Position numbers and translations under genes: made by a program | Shown here: positions 43,116 to 51,759 of the stretch, in pieces | Layout of the letters: every line of letters begins with the position of its first letter | Position numbering within the stretch: position 1 is the stretch's first letter | From: Pseudomonas sp. B21-048 | GTDB taxonomy: Bacteria; Pseudomonadota; Gammaproteobacteria; Pseudomonadales; Pseudomonadaceae | Assembly (NCBI RefSeq): GCF_024748615.1 | Contig: NZ_CP087168.1 | Span: 4,464,001-4,528,000, forward strand | DNA: 64,000 nucleotides | Direction of reading: 5' to 3' | Notes under the pieces: generated by a model | The model's database searches: none | The model's input: the letters and a program-made list of their open reading frames with translations, nothing else | Told to the model about the DNA's origin: nothing

Positions 43116-44491
43116 CACGCCACCTCGATGGCGGCCATCAGGCCGGTTTCCATGTGGTCGATCACATGGCAGTGGAACATCCAGATACCAGGGTTATCCG
43201 CCACCAGCGCCACTTGCGCACGCTCGTTCTTGCCCAACAGGTACGTGTCGGTGAAGTACGGGATGACCTTGTGTCGGTTCGAGGCAATGACCTTGAAACT
43301 CATGCCATGCAGGTGGATCGGGTGTTGATACTGAGTCATGTTCTTCAATTCGAAAATATAGCTTTTGCCCTTTTCGAGCTTGGCAATCGGTCGATCGGCG
43401 CAGGTCTTGTCGGTGATGTCCCAAGCCTTGCCGTTGATCTGCCACAGGCTAGGCGGCTTGCCGTTGTCGACATTGACCGACACCGAGCCTACCCATTCAA
43501 AATTGAAGTTGAGTTTCTGGGCATTGGCCAGGTCCGGCTCGGCCACCGGGTTGGCGGGCAGCGCTGGCGGCCACTCGGTCGGCGCATCGGTATTGGCCAC
43601 TGAGCGGAAGGTGCCCAGACGTACCGGGCCATTGCGCAGGGACAATTCTTCGCCGGCCGGCGGTGCTTTGATCGCCAGGCAAATGCGCATGCCAGGACCC
43701 AGCCAGTATTCCTTGCCCAGTGGGCGCGGTTCGATCGGGTTGCCGTCCAGCGCGTAGATCTGCGCTTCGACGCCGGGGATGTTGAGACGGTACGTCAGCG
43801 TGTTGTCGAGGTTGAGCAACCGTACGCGAGTGATCTGCCCGGCGGGCAAGTCGATCACCGCTTGCGAGACGCCGTTGATGGTCGACAAGCCCCCCGCCGT
43901 GCCGCCACGGGCCGCTTCACGAGGAATGCTGAACGCTACGAAAGCGCCCTCTTCATCAACGTGCCAGCTCTTGAGGCTCAAGGTTTTTTCGTATTTGAAA
44001 CCGGTGGGCTCGCGCTCTTCGATGATCAGCGGGCCGACCAATCCGCGACCGAGCTCTTCGCTGCTGTTCACGTGCGGGTGATACCAGTAGCTGCCGGCGT
44101 CAGGCACGCGGAACTTATAGTCGAAGTATTCGCCCGGCAATACCGGAAGCTGCGAGACGTACGGCACGCCATCCATTTCCAGCGGCAGGCGGATGCCGTG
44201 CCAGTGAATGGTGGTCGCTACCGGCAGATGGTTGATGAAGCGCACCCGCAGCCATTCGCCCTGACGCACGCGCAACTCAGTGCCCGGCGCCGACGGGCCA
44301 AAGGCCCAGGCAGGCGTCTTGTGCCCGGCCACCAGTTCGACGTCCAGCGGGGCGGCGATCAGCTCATAGTCGTGGCCGGCGTCAGCGTCGGCCATTTTGC
44401 CCAGCCAGTAACGCGACGCGCCACCGGCTCCGACACCAACGACAACAAGACCGGCCAGGCCACCGAGGATTTGGCGACGGGTAAAGGACAT
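43115..44491 (-). CDS. Tat-exported multicopper oxidase
   Basis: 458 residues. A twin-arginine signal (FTRRQILGGLAGLVVVGVG) is followed by three cupredoxin domains. All copper motifs are present: TIHWHGIRLP, YWYHPHVNSSEELG, HPIHLHGMSF and WMFHCHVIDHMETGLM, the last including the type 1 Cys. It is a periplasmic laccase-like enzyme, possibly a cuprous or metal oxidase of the CueO/McoP group. No Met-rich copper-sensing insert is seen. I chose the ATG at 44491 because it gives the Tat signal; the frame extends to 44602 without a sensible N-terminus. It is coupled to tadA downstream, an arrangement without obvious functional logic. Confidence 0.87.
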   Translation of the reverse strand: MSFTRRQILGGLAGLVVVGVGAGGASRYWLGKMADADAGHDYELIAAPLDVELVAGHKTPAWAFGPSAPGTELRVRQGEWLRVRFINHLPVATTIHWHGIRLPLEMDGVPYVSQLPVLPGEYFDYKFRVPDAGSYWYHPHVNSSEELGRGLVGPLIIEEREPTGFKYEKTLSLKSWHVDEEGAFVAFSIPREAARGGTAGGLSTINGVSQAVIDLPAGQITRVRLLNLDNTLTYRLNIPGVEAQIYALDGNPIEPRPLGKEYWLGPGMRICLAIKAPPAGEELSLRNGPVRLGTFRSVANTDAPTEWPPALPANPVAEPDLANAQKLNFNFEWVGSVSVNVDNGKPPSLWQINGKAWDITDKTCADRPIAKLEKGKSYIFELKNMTQYQHPIHLHGMSFKVIASNRHKVIPYFTDTYLLGKNERAQVALVADNPGIWMFHCHVIDHMETGLMAAIEVA

Positions 44492-44679
44492 GAACTCAAC
44501 TACCTCACGTATCAGCCACAGGCGAGGGGCCTGCAAAAGGCGAATACGATACACCTGCGGTTGAGAAACAGTAAGGGCAGCGCGGCGGATGGACGCAGTC
44601 AAATCATGGTTGGCAATGCACGTGTGGTGAGGGGAACTTGCCCCAATGCCAGTCAGTTAAGGAGTTGAACACCACAGCC

Positions 44680-44703
44680 CCTGTGGGAGCTCGCTCCCAC
44701 AGG
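44680..44703. repeat. REP palindrome (CTGTGGGAGCTCGCTCCCACAG type)
   Basis: The perfect inverted repeat CCTGTGGGAGC / GCTCCCACAGG has a loop of only two bases. It is related to the palindromes at 57582 and 59892. Confidence 0.75.
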
Positions 44704-44742
44704 ATTAACGTCGTTCCCATATTTAGCGGTCTGCCTCGCTTC

Positions 44743-44773
44743 CGTAGGAGCGAGGCTTGCCCGCGAAGGCGGT
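44743..44773. repeat. Single REP unit (GTAGGAGCGAGGCTTGCCCGC type)
   Basis: One unpaired copy of the unit that forms inverted pairs at 36893 and 55100. Confidence 0.75.
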
Positions 44774-44950
44774 CTTACAGTCGGCGAAATTTCTGGGCAA
44801 GATCGTCGGAAGTTTCCTTCAAGTCGTAGCGGTTTCCATGAACTGGTGTGAAATGCGTTCCATCGATAGTCTTTGGCTGTCACTGCGAATGCAGTGGCAG
44901 GGTGTAGGAGCCCTCTCTGGCAACTCATTCCCCACCCCAAAAGCCGCTTC

Positions 44951-45211
44951 ATGGCGCTCACCAGCAACTGCACCGACATGCCCACCCTGTTCGTCGATAC
45001 CCACGCGCCGCTCGATATTTTGACTGACGCTGCCAGCTATCGAATTCGTGCCGTAACCCAGGTGCTTGAGAACATATCCATGCGCGGCTCAGTCGAGTGT
45101 GATTCGATGATTCTCAGTGACTTTGCCTTGCTCTGCGCCATTCCGTTACGGGATGGGTGCGATGTGCTGGATGTGATGGGGCGGCGGTTGCGGGCTCGGC
45201 CTTCGGACTAA
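44951..45211 (+). CDS. DUF3077-like small protein
   Basis: 86 residues: MALTSNCTDMPTLFVDTHAPLD, then SYRIRAVTQVLENISMRGSVEC, then SDFALLCAIPLRDGCDVLDVMGRRLRARPSD. The pattern (a short strand, a helix with conserved Ala/Leu, an acidic turn, a second helix) resembles Pseudomonas DUF3077 proteins of unknown function. No ribosome site is obvious for the ATG at 44951. A start at 44984 (MPTLFVDTH) is also possible, and the longer frame from 44873 lacks family likeness. It ends 12 bases before the long repeat. Confidence 0.6.
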   Translation: MALTSNCTDMPTLFVDTHAPLDILTDAASYRIRAVTQVLENISMRGSVECDSMILSDFALLCAIPLRDGCDVLDVMGRRLRARPSD

Positions 45212-45222
45212 CGTTGCTGAAT

Positions 45223-45357
45223 GATCGTTCCCACGCTCTGCGTGGGAATGCAGCCCGTGACGCTCTGCGTCACATCGGTGTCTGGCTCGACAGCGGCGGT
45301 GTGGCTGGAACGCGGAGCGTCCCTTGAGGCATTCCCACGCGGAGCGTGGGAACGATC
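45223..45357. repeat. Long palindromic repeat, copy 2 (135 bp, GATCGTTCCC ends)
   Basis: It has the same terminal inverted sequences as copies 1 and 3 but about 30 extra bases in the middle (around 45280-45310), so this copy has an internal insertion or is the longest variant. No coding capacity. Confidence 0.85.
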
Positions 45358-45398
45358 ACTGTGTAGAGTGGCGACATCAGGATTGTCCGCAGCCCAGC

Positions 45399-45440
45399 GG
45401 GAGCAAGCTCCCTCGCCACAGGCAAGCCCCTCACCACAAA
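45399..45440. repeat. REP unit (GGGAGCAAGCTCCCTCGCCACA type)
   Basis: GGGAGCAAGCTCCCTCGCCACA is followed by a diverged inverted partner, GGCAAGCCCCTCACCACA. It lies against the stop codon of the EIIB-like gene at 45448. Confidence 0.65.
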
Positions 45441-45447
45441 GGTCCGA

Positions 45448-45735
45448 TTATGGCTGAAGGCCGGTGATCAGATGCGCCACCCCATCCTTCAGCATCATCA
45501 CCCCCGGCACCCCCGCCGCCGTCAATGCCTGCCGATCTATCTGCGCCGCATCTCGCAGTTCGACCCGCACTCGGGTCAACGCCATGTGCTGTTGCGACTT
45601 GAGGTTATCCACACCCCCCAGCGCAGCCACGACATTCGCGGCCAAGCCGAAAACAGGCTGAGCCTCCACTTTCGGCTCATCCACCACCAGGTCCGGCGTC
45701 AACGCTTTCCAGAACGCCCGCTGCATTTTCTCGAA
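45448..45735 (-). CDS. Stand-alone PTS EIIB-like protein lacking the active-site cysteine (nag locus remnant)
   Basis: 95 residues. An N-terminal helix (MFEKMQRAFWKALTPDL) leads into an EIIB fold: VFGLAANVVAALGGVDNLKSQQHMALTRVRVELRDAAQIDRQAL, then AGVPGVMMLKDGVAHLITG. In glucose/GlcNAc EIIB domains the phosphorylated Cys precedes the TRLR motif. Here the place is Ala (ALTRVRVEL), so phosphotransfer is not possible by the usual route. It starts five bases after the broken EI gene. The frame is open throughout, but the rest of the PTS is wrecked, so it is probably a non-functional survivor. A regulatory EIIB paralogue is the alternative. Confidence 0.65.
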   Translation of the reverse strand, partial: FEKMQRAFWKALTPDLVVDEPKVEAQPVFGLAANVVAALGGVDNLKSQQHMALTRVRVELRDAAQIDRQALTAAGVPGVMMLKDGVAHLITGLQP

Positions 45736-45740
45736 CATGC

Positions 45741-46608
45741 TCAGTTCTCCAGAACCAGTGAAGTATCGACCGTCGCCTCGTGGTGCAGCCGCAGTGCCTC
45801 GCGTACCTGCTCGGCACTTTCCAGCCCCAGCACCTGCTGGGCGATGGTCTGGCAATCCAGCAGGTCCACTTCGCGAACCGTCGTCTTGATCGCTGGAATC
45901 AACGGCACGCTCACCGACAGTTCATCCACCCCAAGCCCCAACAACAGCGGCACCGCCAGTTTTTCCGACGCCAGGGCGCCGCACACGCCGACCCATTTGC
46001 CATGGGCATGAGCGGCTTTCACGGTGTTGGCGATCAGGCGCAGCACCGCCGGATGAAAACTATCGGCCTGACTGGCCAGCCGTGGATGATCGCGGTCAAT
46101 GGCCAGGGTGTATTGGATCAGGTCGTTGGTGCCGATGGAGAAGAAATCCACCTCGGGCGCGTTTGTCACCGCCGACATCCAGGGTTCGCACCACCAGATT
46201 GCGCGCCGGGCCCAAGGCACGGGCGATGGCGCTGTAGGTGGAGGCTTGCTCGTCATGGCTTGGCGCATGATTGCGATCCAGATAAAGAAACTCCGAACGC
46301 AACAGACCGACGCCCTCGCCGCCCAGCGTCATGGCCTGTTCGGCTTCGGCCAGAGAAGCGATATTGGCGGTGATTTCAAAGTGATGCCCATCGCGGGTAC
46401 AGGCGGCCATTCCTGCATTTTCCAGCTCGTATTGTTGGCGCTTCTTTTGTCGCTGACGATTGGCTTGCAACTGCTCAATGGCAGCCAGCTCAGGATCCAG
46501 CTGCAACTCGCCCTTGTCGGCATCGAGCAAAACCCGGGTGCCATTGATCAGTGTCAGCACCTGAACCGACAGGCCACAGATCGCCGGCAAACCGAAGGCC
46601 CGCGCGAG
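45741..46608 (-). pseudogene. Fragment of PTS enzyme I (EI part of a NagF-type EIIA-HPr-EI protein), internally deleted
   Basis: From 46608 the frame reads LARAFGLPAICGLSVQVL, then LGGEGVGLLRSEFLYLDRNHAPSHDEQ and NLVVRTLDVGGDK: the EI swivel end and the start of the PEP-binding barrel. At about 46161 it jumps, with a frame change, to APEVDFFSIGTNDLIQYTLAIDRDHPRLA, and continues to the normal C-terminus at 45741. Roughly 170 residues of the barrel are missing and the upstream EIIA, HPr and phospho-His domain are absent. It cannot be an active enzyme. In intact pseudomonads this gene lies in the N-acetylglucosamine operon. Confidence 0.85.
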
Positions 46609-46673
46609 TGAACCTGGCCGGCAAGGGTTTCACCCGGTTGGTGGAAGAAGGTCAGCGGGTAGCAGTGGGGCAG
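46608..46673 (+). pseudogene. Fragment of a PTS EIIA (Crr-like) domain, on the opposite strand to the EI remnant
   Basis: VNLAGKGFTRLVEEGQRVAVGQ is the stretch that follows the phospho-His region in glucose/GlcNAc EIIA domains. Only about 22 codons remain. It abuts the EI fragment exactly at 46605-46608 but points the other way. An inversion must therefore have separated two parts of what was one gene. Confidence 0.65.
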
Positions 46674-46679
46674 GCGCAC

Positions 46680-46837
46680 GCAGCAAGGACGACCAGCAAC
46701 ACCTGGACCTCGATGGGCAAAGCCATGTGATCGTGGTTAGTAACCAGACGTTTTTGCAGGATGGCAGGCAGTTCGAGTACACCGAATCGCGACATACCCT
46801 GGACAAGTTCTACTTTTCGGATGTGGCCCGGCGCTGA
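46680..46837 (+). pseudogene. C-terminal fragment of a GntR-family (UTRA domain) regulator, NagR/NagQ-like
   Basis: The open frame ends at TGA 46837 and encodes VIVVSNQTFLQDGRQFEYTESRHTLDKFYFSDVARR. The final FEYTESRHTLDKF strand-turn pattern is the end of UTRA effector domains, which in NagR bind GlcNAc-6-phosphate. The DNA-binding part and most of the UTRA domain are missing. Together with the EI, EIIA and EIIB pieces this marks the site of a lost nag cluster. Confidence 0.6.
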
Positions 46838-46936
46838 CACTACACGGTACTGAATCGACAATGGGCATAACTATGTAGTGCACATTCCTTGAGCGAACGG
46901 GTCATCCTCGACGTCCATTTCTCAAGGACAGAGAGC

Positions 46937-49900
46937 ATGAACCCGACCGAAACACGCCCATTGCCCAATGCCGCCGACAAGGCCGCGCTCAAGGCAATCG
47001 CCACCACCGTCATCCAGACATGCCCCAGCCTGCAAGACACGGCGCACGAAGTTGCCAGCGACCTGCTGAAAAAATACGGCATCGCCGGCCTCGATCCGGA
47101 TCAGGTGTACTTCCACCGATTCGATGCGTCCCAAAGCAGCTCGAAAGCCTTCACCGGTTGGGAGCACGTCGACGCAACACCCACCAGTTCCATGACCCTG
47201 ACGCAGCTGGTGATCCATCGCTTCCGCACTGCCGACCAGGACAACGCCGACCTGCTGGACGTCTATGCGGGCTTCTACAGCGCCGGGCCGAACGCCGGGA
47301 CCTTCAATGAAACCAACGAAGTGCGCCTGCACGGCAACGAGGTGCTGAAGGAATTCTGGAGCATCGATTTCAGCGCGAAGTACCGCGACCGTCTGACGAC
47401 CTACTGGAACGCATCCGCCGCTGACTTCCGCACCCTGGCCAAGTGCAATTTCCTCATTGCGGCGGTGAAGGCCCGGGACAAACGCCAGTTGAGCGACGAT
47501 GACTTCCAGTTCGTCACCAACGCCGTCATCGGTCCGATCACCTGGCCCGTCAACCTGCAGTTGCTGCAAGCACAGCACCCTTGCGCCGATAACGTTCGGG
47601 CTCTGGATGTCGACGGCTACGTCGCCACCAACATCCTTCGTTTTGTCGCGCCCAAAGGCCGGCAGATTGTTTACCTGCCCGGTGAAACCGTCGCCTTCAA
47701 GGTGCTGGAAACTGCGACGGACATGCACTACTGGATACTGCTCCAAATGAACAAGGACGCTGCGCGCCAGGCGTTCATGACGCACTTTTCCCTGGCCGAT
47801 CGCCAGACCATCGCCGAGAACATCACCGACCTCATGAACCGGCTGGTCAGCACCTGGGGCAAGTACGACCATCACCTGATCAACAAGACAAACCGGATCA
47901 TCAGCAGTGATGCCTTCAGTTGGCTGCGCGACTCGACCAAAGCCGCGATGTTCGCCGAAGCCGATCTCTCGCTGACCTCCAATGGCGATCTGCGCAAAAA
48001 ACTCTGGATCGGTTACCTCAGCGCGGGCGTAAAAGTATTCGGCCCGATGGCGGTCGTCGGCTGGCCCATTGCACTGCCCTTGGTCGGGGCCAGCATCGCC
48101 AACCTGGGTTTGAACATCGATCAGGCGGTCAATGCGAAGACGGCCGAAGAGCGCAAGGCCGGTGTCCTTGGCGCGGTGTTCGCCAGTATCGATGTGCTGT
48201 TCAACCTGCTCGTACTCAAGGGACCGGGCTCGATGGAAGAAATCGGCCCCGAGATCGATGCCGCTGAAGCGAGTGAAATGGCCGAATATCGCGAAGGATT
48301 AACGCCAGACGAAAGCCGCGAGTCAGTTAGCGAGCCGGCAGAACCGGCGGAGCCGTCTGAACCTGCAACAGGCTCACCCGACACCACCGGGACGAGCGCC
48401 TCACCGTCATCCGTACCGGACGCCTACAAGATCGATGTGCTTCTGGATGATGAAACACTGGTCCGTGAGCCTGGCAAGTTCCAGGGGATCCATCGACTGC
48501 CATCCAATCCCTCCAGTGCTATCAAGCTAAAGGGCAATGCCTATTACGCGCGCTACGAAAACAACCTCAATGGCCGTAGTCATTGGGCAATCGTTGACCC
48601 GGCCAACCCCGACTCGTTCTCAGGCTCGATTCCAGTGCGTTTTTTGACTGCCGCTGAAGAATGGGAAGTCGTTCCCAAGTTGGGTCTGAGGGGCGGCATG
48701 GACATACCGCCCATTGCGACCGCTGGCCCATCAGTTGAACCCGTTGTCGAAGGATGGGCGCGAACGCCGGGCGTTCATGTCCCCGGGCTCGAAGACCCCG
48801 AAATGAGGGCCTGGGCACTCGGTGGGGCAGACGTTCGCGCTCTGTTCAGAAGGGTATGGACAATCGGCTCAATAGACATGCGCAGTGTGCTCATGTCCGA
48901 TGTAGATACAGTCGGCGCCCGTAGTGTACTCATGTCCCCTCTCGACGAACTCACAGAATCCTTGAGTGAGTTCGACTTGGCTCAGGAAGAACCTCGCAGC
49001 AACCTGGTCAGTGACGCTAAGGCATACTACGAGCTGAACCCACCCAATCCTCGTCTACCGATATCTACGGTACAACCGATCGAAACTTCCACCGATCTGC
49101 TCGATGCGGCACTCACGGAAAAACCGGGGCTGGTCGTCGGCGAGAGCCGAGGCAGTATCGGCAGCAAACAGTTCCTGATCGAAAACATGCCCGCGTTGGC
49201 CCAACGCGCAGTGAAAACCCTGTATCTCCAGGAGCTGCTGGCGAACGTCAACCAGCTTGAACTGGATACCTTCGCGCGAACCGGCGAAATGCCGGAAGAA
49301 CTGGAAAGCTACCTGAAGAAACTCGATATCAAGGCCGGCAACGATCCCGATGGAAAATTCAATCTGCTGACACTGGTGAAAGCCGCCAATGCCCAACGGA
49401 TCCGGGTTCAAGCGCTCGACATGTCGACGACCTACAACATCAACAAAGAAGGTTTCGCCTGGGAATCGGATTACCAGATGGCCAGGAGTTTTTTTGCCAG
49501 CGAGGTCATTCAATTCAATGAAGAGTTAAAAGAGCTGGCCAAATGGGTGGCCCTGGTCAATCAGGAGAACATGGCGACGTTCCGAGGCTACCGGGGCATC
49601 AGCGAACAGACCGACGCCCTGAGCATCCGCATCGACGATGTTGCAGCCGGGCAGGCGCAATCAATCGCCTCCGATCCCGGGTTAGCGGTGGAGTACGCAG
49701 ACTTTCCGGACTCCCCTGTTTATGACGTGTCAGACGGAACTGAATTCGACAACATCCATGACCTGATCAAAGGCGACTGGCGCGTTCAGATGGAAACCCC
49801 ATGGGCCTACAGAACCCCACGAGAACTGAAAGCACTGTTGCCGGAACCGGGGATGTTCACCTTTCAACGCTATACAAGCAGCATCCTGGTGGTTTATCGC

Positions 49901-51715
49901 AACGCCGAGGGTCGAATGGCGGACAGCGTCATCAGGATGACACCCGGCGGGAGGCTCAATCTGGATACTCCGCTTCGGCCCGCTTACGAGTCCATGACGG
50001 TGGATAACCTCGACGAACTGAAAGAAGCATTGATTGCAAAGGGTATGAAGCCCATGGGCTGGCCGGAAGTGGCTGGCGAGGCTGACGGCGCTGCATCGCT
50101 GATCGAAGACCTTCCCCAGGCGCAGCCCGAAATACAGCGACCAGACATTCCGGACAACTGGCAAGCCAACGAACTGCTGGAGGGAAAAACACCCGGCACC
50201 GATTCCGGAAAATTCCAGGGCATCTATCAACTCGATTCCAACCCTTCCACCGCGATCATGCTCGATGACACGGCCTATTACGTGCGCTACGAAGCCGATG
50301 CCAACGGAGGCGGTACGTGGGCCATCATTGATCCCGAGCACCCGAAAGCGTTTTCAGGATCAATACCGGTACGCCTCAATGCTCAGGGCGACTGGGAGCT
50401 GGCACCCCGAGCCGGACTCAAGGGCGGCGGCAACACCCAGCCAGGACCGTCGCGAGTCCCTGTTCAAATCCCACCGCAGGTCCCTGCTCAAATCCCACCG
50501 CAGGTCACTCTGCGAAGCCCCTCCACACAATACGATGCACCTGGCGGATTCCGCCTCAGAAAACTGGCACTGGGTATAAGAGAAAACCACATCAAAGTCA
50601 TGCGTCAGCCCAACGGAAGTCTGCGCGGGATATCCACTTACGACGAATACATCGCAGCCCCTCGCGTCAAGCTGTCACGGGACGCCCGTCAGTTCTTTTC
50701 CCGAAGTAACTTCACTCCCTCATTGCCTCCGCGCCCGGCGATTCCTGCCGTAACACCATCGACCACTGCCGCGGAACTGATTCAGAAAGTGTTTGAAGCC
50801 ACACCCGGCATGGTCATCGGCGAAAGCCAGGATCGCATTGCCAGCATGCGGTTTCTCATCGAGAACATGCCGACCCTGGCCCGACAGGGTGTCAGGACGC
50901 TCTACTTCCAACGCCTGCTCAATGATTTCAGTCAACTGGATCTCAATCAATTCTTCAGCTCCGGAGAATTGTCCGACGATCTTGAGATGTCTCTGCAAAA
51001 GCTGAAAAGCGATCCTTCGGGACAATTCACTCCCCTTGAAGTGGTCAAGGCTGCACGACTCAATGGTATTCGAATTCAGGCAACGGACTGTCTGGCGAGC
51101 TACCGCTATCCCGCCTCGCCACTTCCCGACATGCATGAACAAGCGATAAAAACCTACCTCACCCACACCATCATGCAGGCTGACCAATCGCTCAACGGAG
51201 CCGGTAAATGGGTGGTGCTGACGGACCAGGAAAACACCAATACCTTTCGGGGCATGGCTGGTATCAGCGAAATGCAGGGGGGTATCGGTTTGCGCATCGA
51301 AGAGGTGCTACCGGAAGAAAAACTGCTGATCGAAACGGATCAAGGGATCGATGTAGGACGCGGTTTTGCCTCGCAGCCCGAAGGCACAAACGGAGATTCC
51401 GACACTCTGCTTGCCGACCTGAGTCTGAAGACGCCACTGCCCTTGCTCGAAAGGACGCAGGAGGAGCTCGAGCGGCTGCTGTTCCGCCAAGGCATGTTCA
51501 CTTTCGAGAAGTCGAACGGTAGCTGGACGCTGATTCATCGCGCCAGGGACACCCGAATTATACGAACCCTGGTCGAGCGTACAGTTGACGGCAAGTATCT
51601 GATCAATCGCCCCTCATGGACCGAAGTGCACCAGGTGCCGTATGCCAACATTGTCGAACTGTCCTGGGCCCTGAGCCGTATGGGCATGAACCTTGAAGGC
51701 CGCCTGCCGCTTTAA
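46937..51715 (+). CDS. Giant toxin-like protein with dermonecrotic-toxin N-terminal region and two tandem Tiki/ChaN-like modules
   Basis: 1592 residues; the ATG at 46937 is preceded by AAGGACAGAGAG (a TTG at 46889 is less likely). The N-terminal 340 residues are of dermonecrotic-toxin type (DUF6543-like). A hydrophobic segment (about 355-430; GPMAVVGWPIALPLVGASI) could insert in a membrane, and an acidic Pro/Glu linker follows. Then come two repeats of the same module. The first part is KFQGIHRLPSN..FSGSIPVRF (from residues 514 and 1092). The second is a Tiki-like domain beginning GLVVGESRG (Glu736) or GMVIGESQD (Glu1296). Tiki/EreA/ChaN folds include the C2 domain of Pasteurella multocida toxin. 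Both copies lack the His expected after GE. No signal peptide was seen. The target and secretion route are unknown. Confidence 0.75.
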   Translation: MNPTETRPLPNAADKAALKAIATTVIQTCPSLQDTAHEVASDLLKKYGIAGLDPDQVYFHRFDASQSSSKAFTGWEHVDATPTSSMTLTQLVIHRFRTADQDNADLLDVYAGFYSAGPNAGTFNETNEVRLHGNEVLKEFWSIDFSAKYRDRLTTYWNASAADFRTLAKCNFLIAAVKARDKRQLSDDDFQFVTNAVIGPITWPVNLQLLQAQHPCADNVRALDVDGYVATNILRFVAPKGRQIVYLPGETVAFKVLETATDMHYWILLQMNKDAARQAFMTHFSLADRQTIAENITDLMNRLVSTWGKYDHHLINKTNRIISSDAFSWLRDSTKAAMFAEADLSLTSNGDLRKKLWIGYLSAGVKVFGPMAVVGWPIALPLVGASIANLGLNIDQAVNAKTAEERKAGVLGAVFASIDVLFNLLVLKGPGSMEEIGPEIDAAEASEMAEYREGLTPDESRESVSEPAEPAEPSEPATGSPDTTGTSASPSSVPDAYKIDVLLDDETLVREPGKFQGIHRLPSNPSSAIKLKGNAYYARYENNLNGRSHWAIVDPANPDSFSGSIPVRFLTAAEEWEVVPKLGLRGGMDIPPIATAGPSVEPVVEGWARTPGVHVPGLEDPEMRAWALGGADVRALFRRVWTIGSIDMRSVLMSDVDTVGARSVLMSPLDELTESLSEFDLAQEEPRSNLVSDAKAYYELNPPNPRLPISTVQPIETSTDLLDAALTEKPGLVVGESRGSIGSKQFLIENMPALAQRAVKTLYLQELLANVNQLELDTFARTGEMPEELESYLKKLDIKAGNDPDGKFNLLTLVKAANAQRIRVQALDMSTTYNINKEGFAWESDYQMARSFFASEVIQFNEELKELAKWVALVNQENMATFRGYRGISEQTDALSIRIDDVAAGQAQSIASDPGLAVEYADFPDSPVYDVSDGTEFDNIHDLIKGDWRVQMETPWAYRTPRELKALLPEPGMFTFQRYTSSILVVYRNAEGRMADSVIRMTPGGRLNLDTPLRPAYESMTVDNLDELKEALIAKGMKPMGWPEVAGEADGAASLIEDLPQAQPEIQRPDIPDNWQANELLEGKTPGTDSGKFQGIYQLDSNPSTAIMLDDTAYYVRYEADANGGGTWAIIDPEHPKAFSGSIPVRLNAQGDWELAPRAGLKGGGNTQPGPSRVPVQIPPQVPAQIPPQVTLRSPSTQYDAPGGFRLRKLALGIRENHIKVMRQPNGSLRGISTYDEYIAAPRVKLSRDARQFFSRSNFTPSLPPRPAIPAVTPSTTAAELIQKVFEATPGMVIGESQDRIASMRFLIENMPTLARQGVRTLYFQRLLNDFSQLDLNQFFSSGELSDDLEMSLQKLKSDPSGQFTPLEVVKAARLNGIRIQATDCLASYRYPASPLPDMHEQAIKTYLTHTIMQADQSLNGAGKWVVLTDQENTNTFRGMAGISEMQGGIGLRIEEVLPEEKLLIETDQGIDVGRGFASQPEGTNGDSDTLLADLSLKTPLPLLERTQEELERLLFRQGMFTFEKSNGSWTLIHRARDTRIIRTLVERTVDGKYLINRPSWTEVHQVPYANIVELSWALSRMGMNLEGRLPL
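50456..50503 (+). repeat. Two tandem 24-bp repeats inside the toxin gene
   Basis: Two adjacent copies differing by one base encode VPVQIPPQ and VPAQIPPQ in the proline-rich linker before the second Tiki-like domain. Copy number could vary by slippage without breaking the frame. Confidence 0.85.
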
Positions 51716-51759
51716 TTCATCATCCGTTTCTACAAGGTACACATCCCCTGAAACGCAAA

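Larger units (their letters stand above)
44492..44950. other. Non-coding interval with REP elements
   Basis: About 460 bases between the multicopper oxidase and a small + strand gene. It contains REPs at 44680-44703 and 44743-44773. No clear copper-box or other promoter motif was recognised. Confidence 0.5.

Noticed and set aside
45741..46590. Functional PTS enzyme I gene
   Set aside because: The frame is broken and the central PEP-binding part is missing; it is annotated as a pseudogene.
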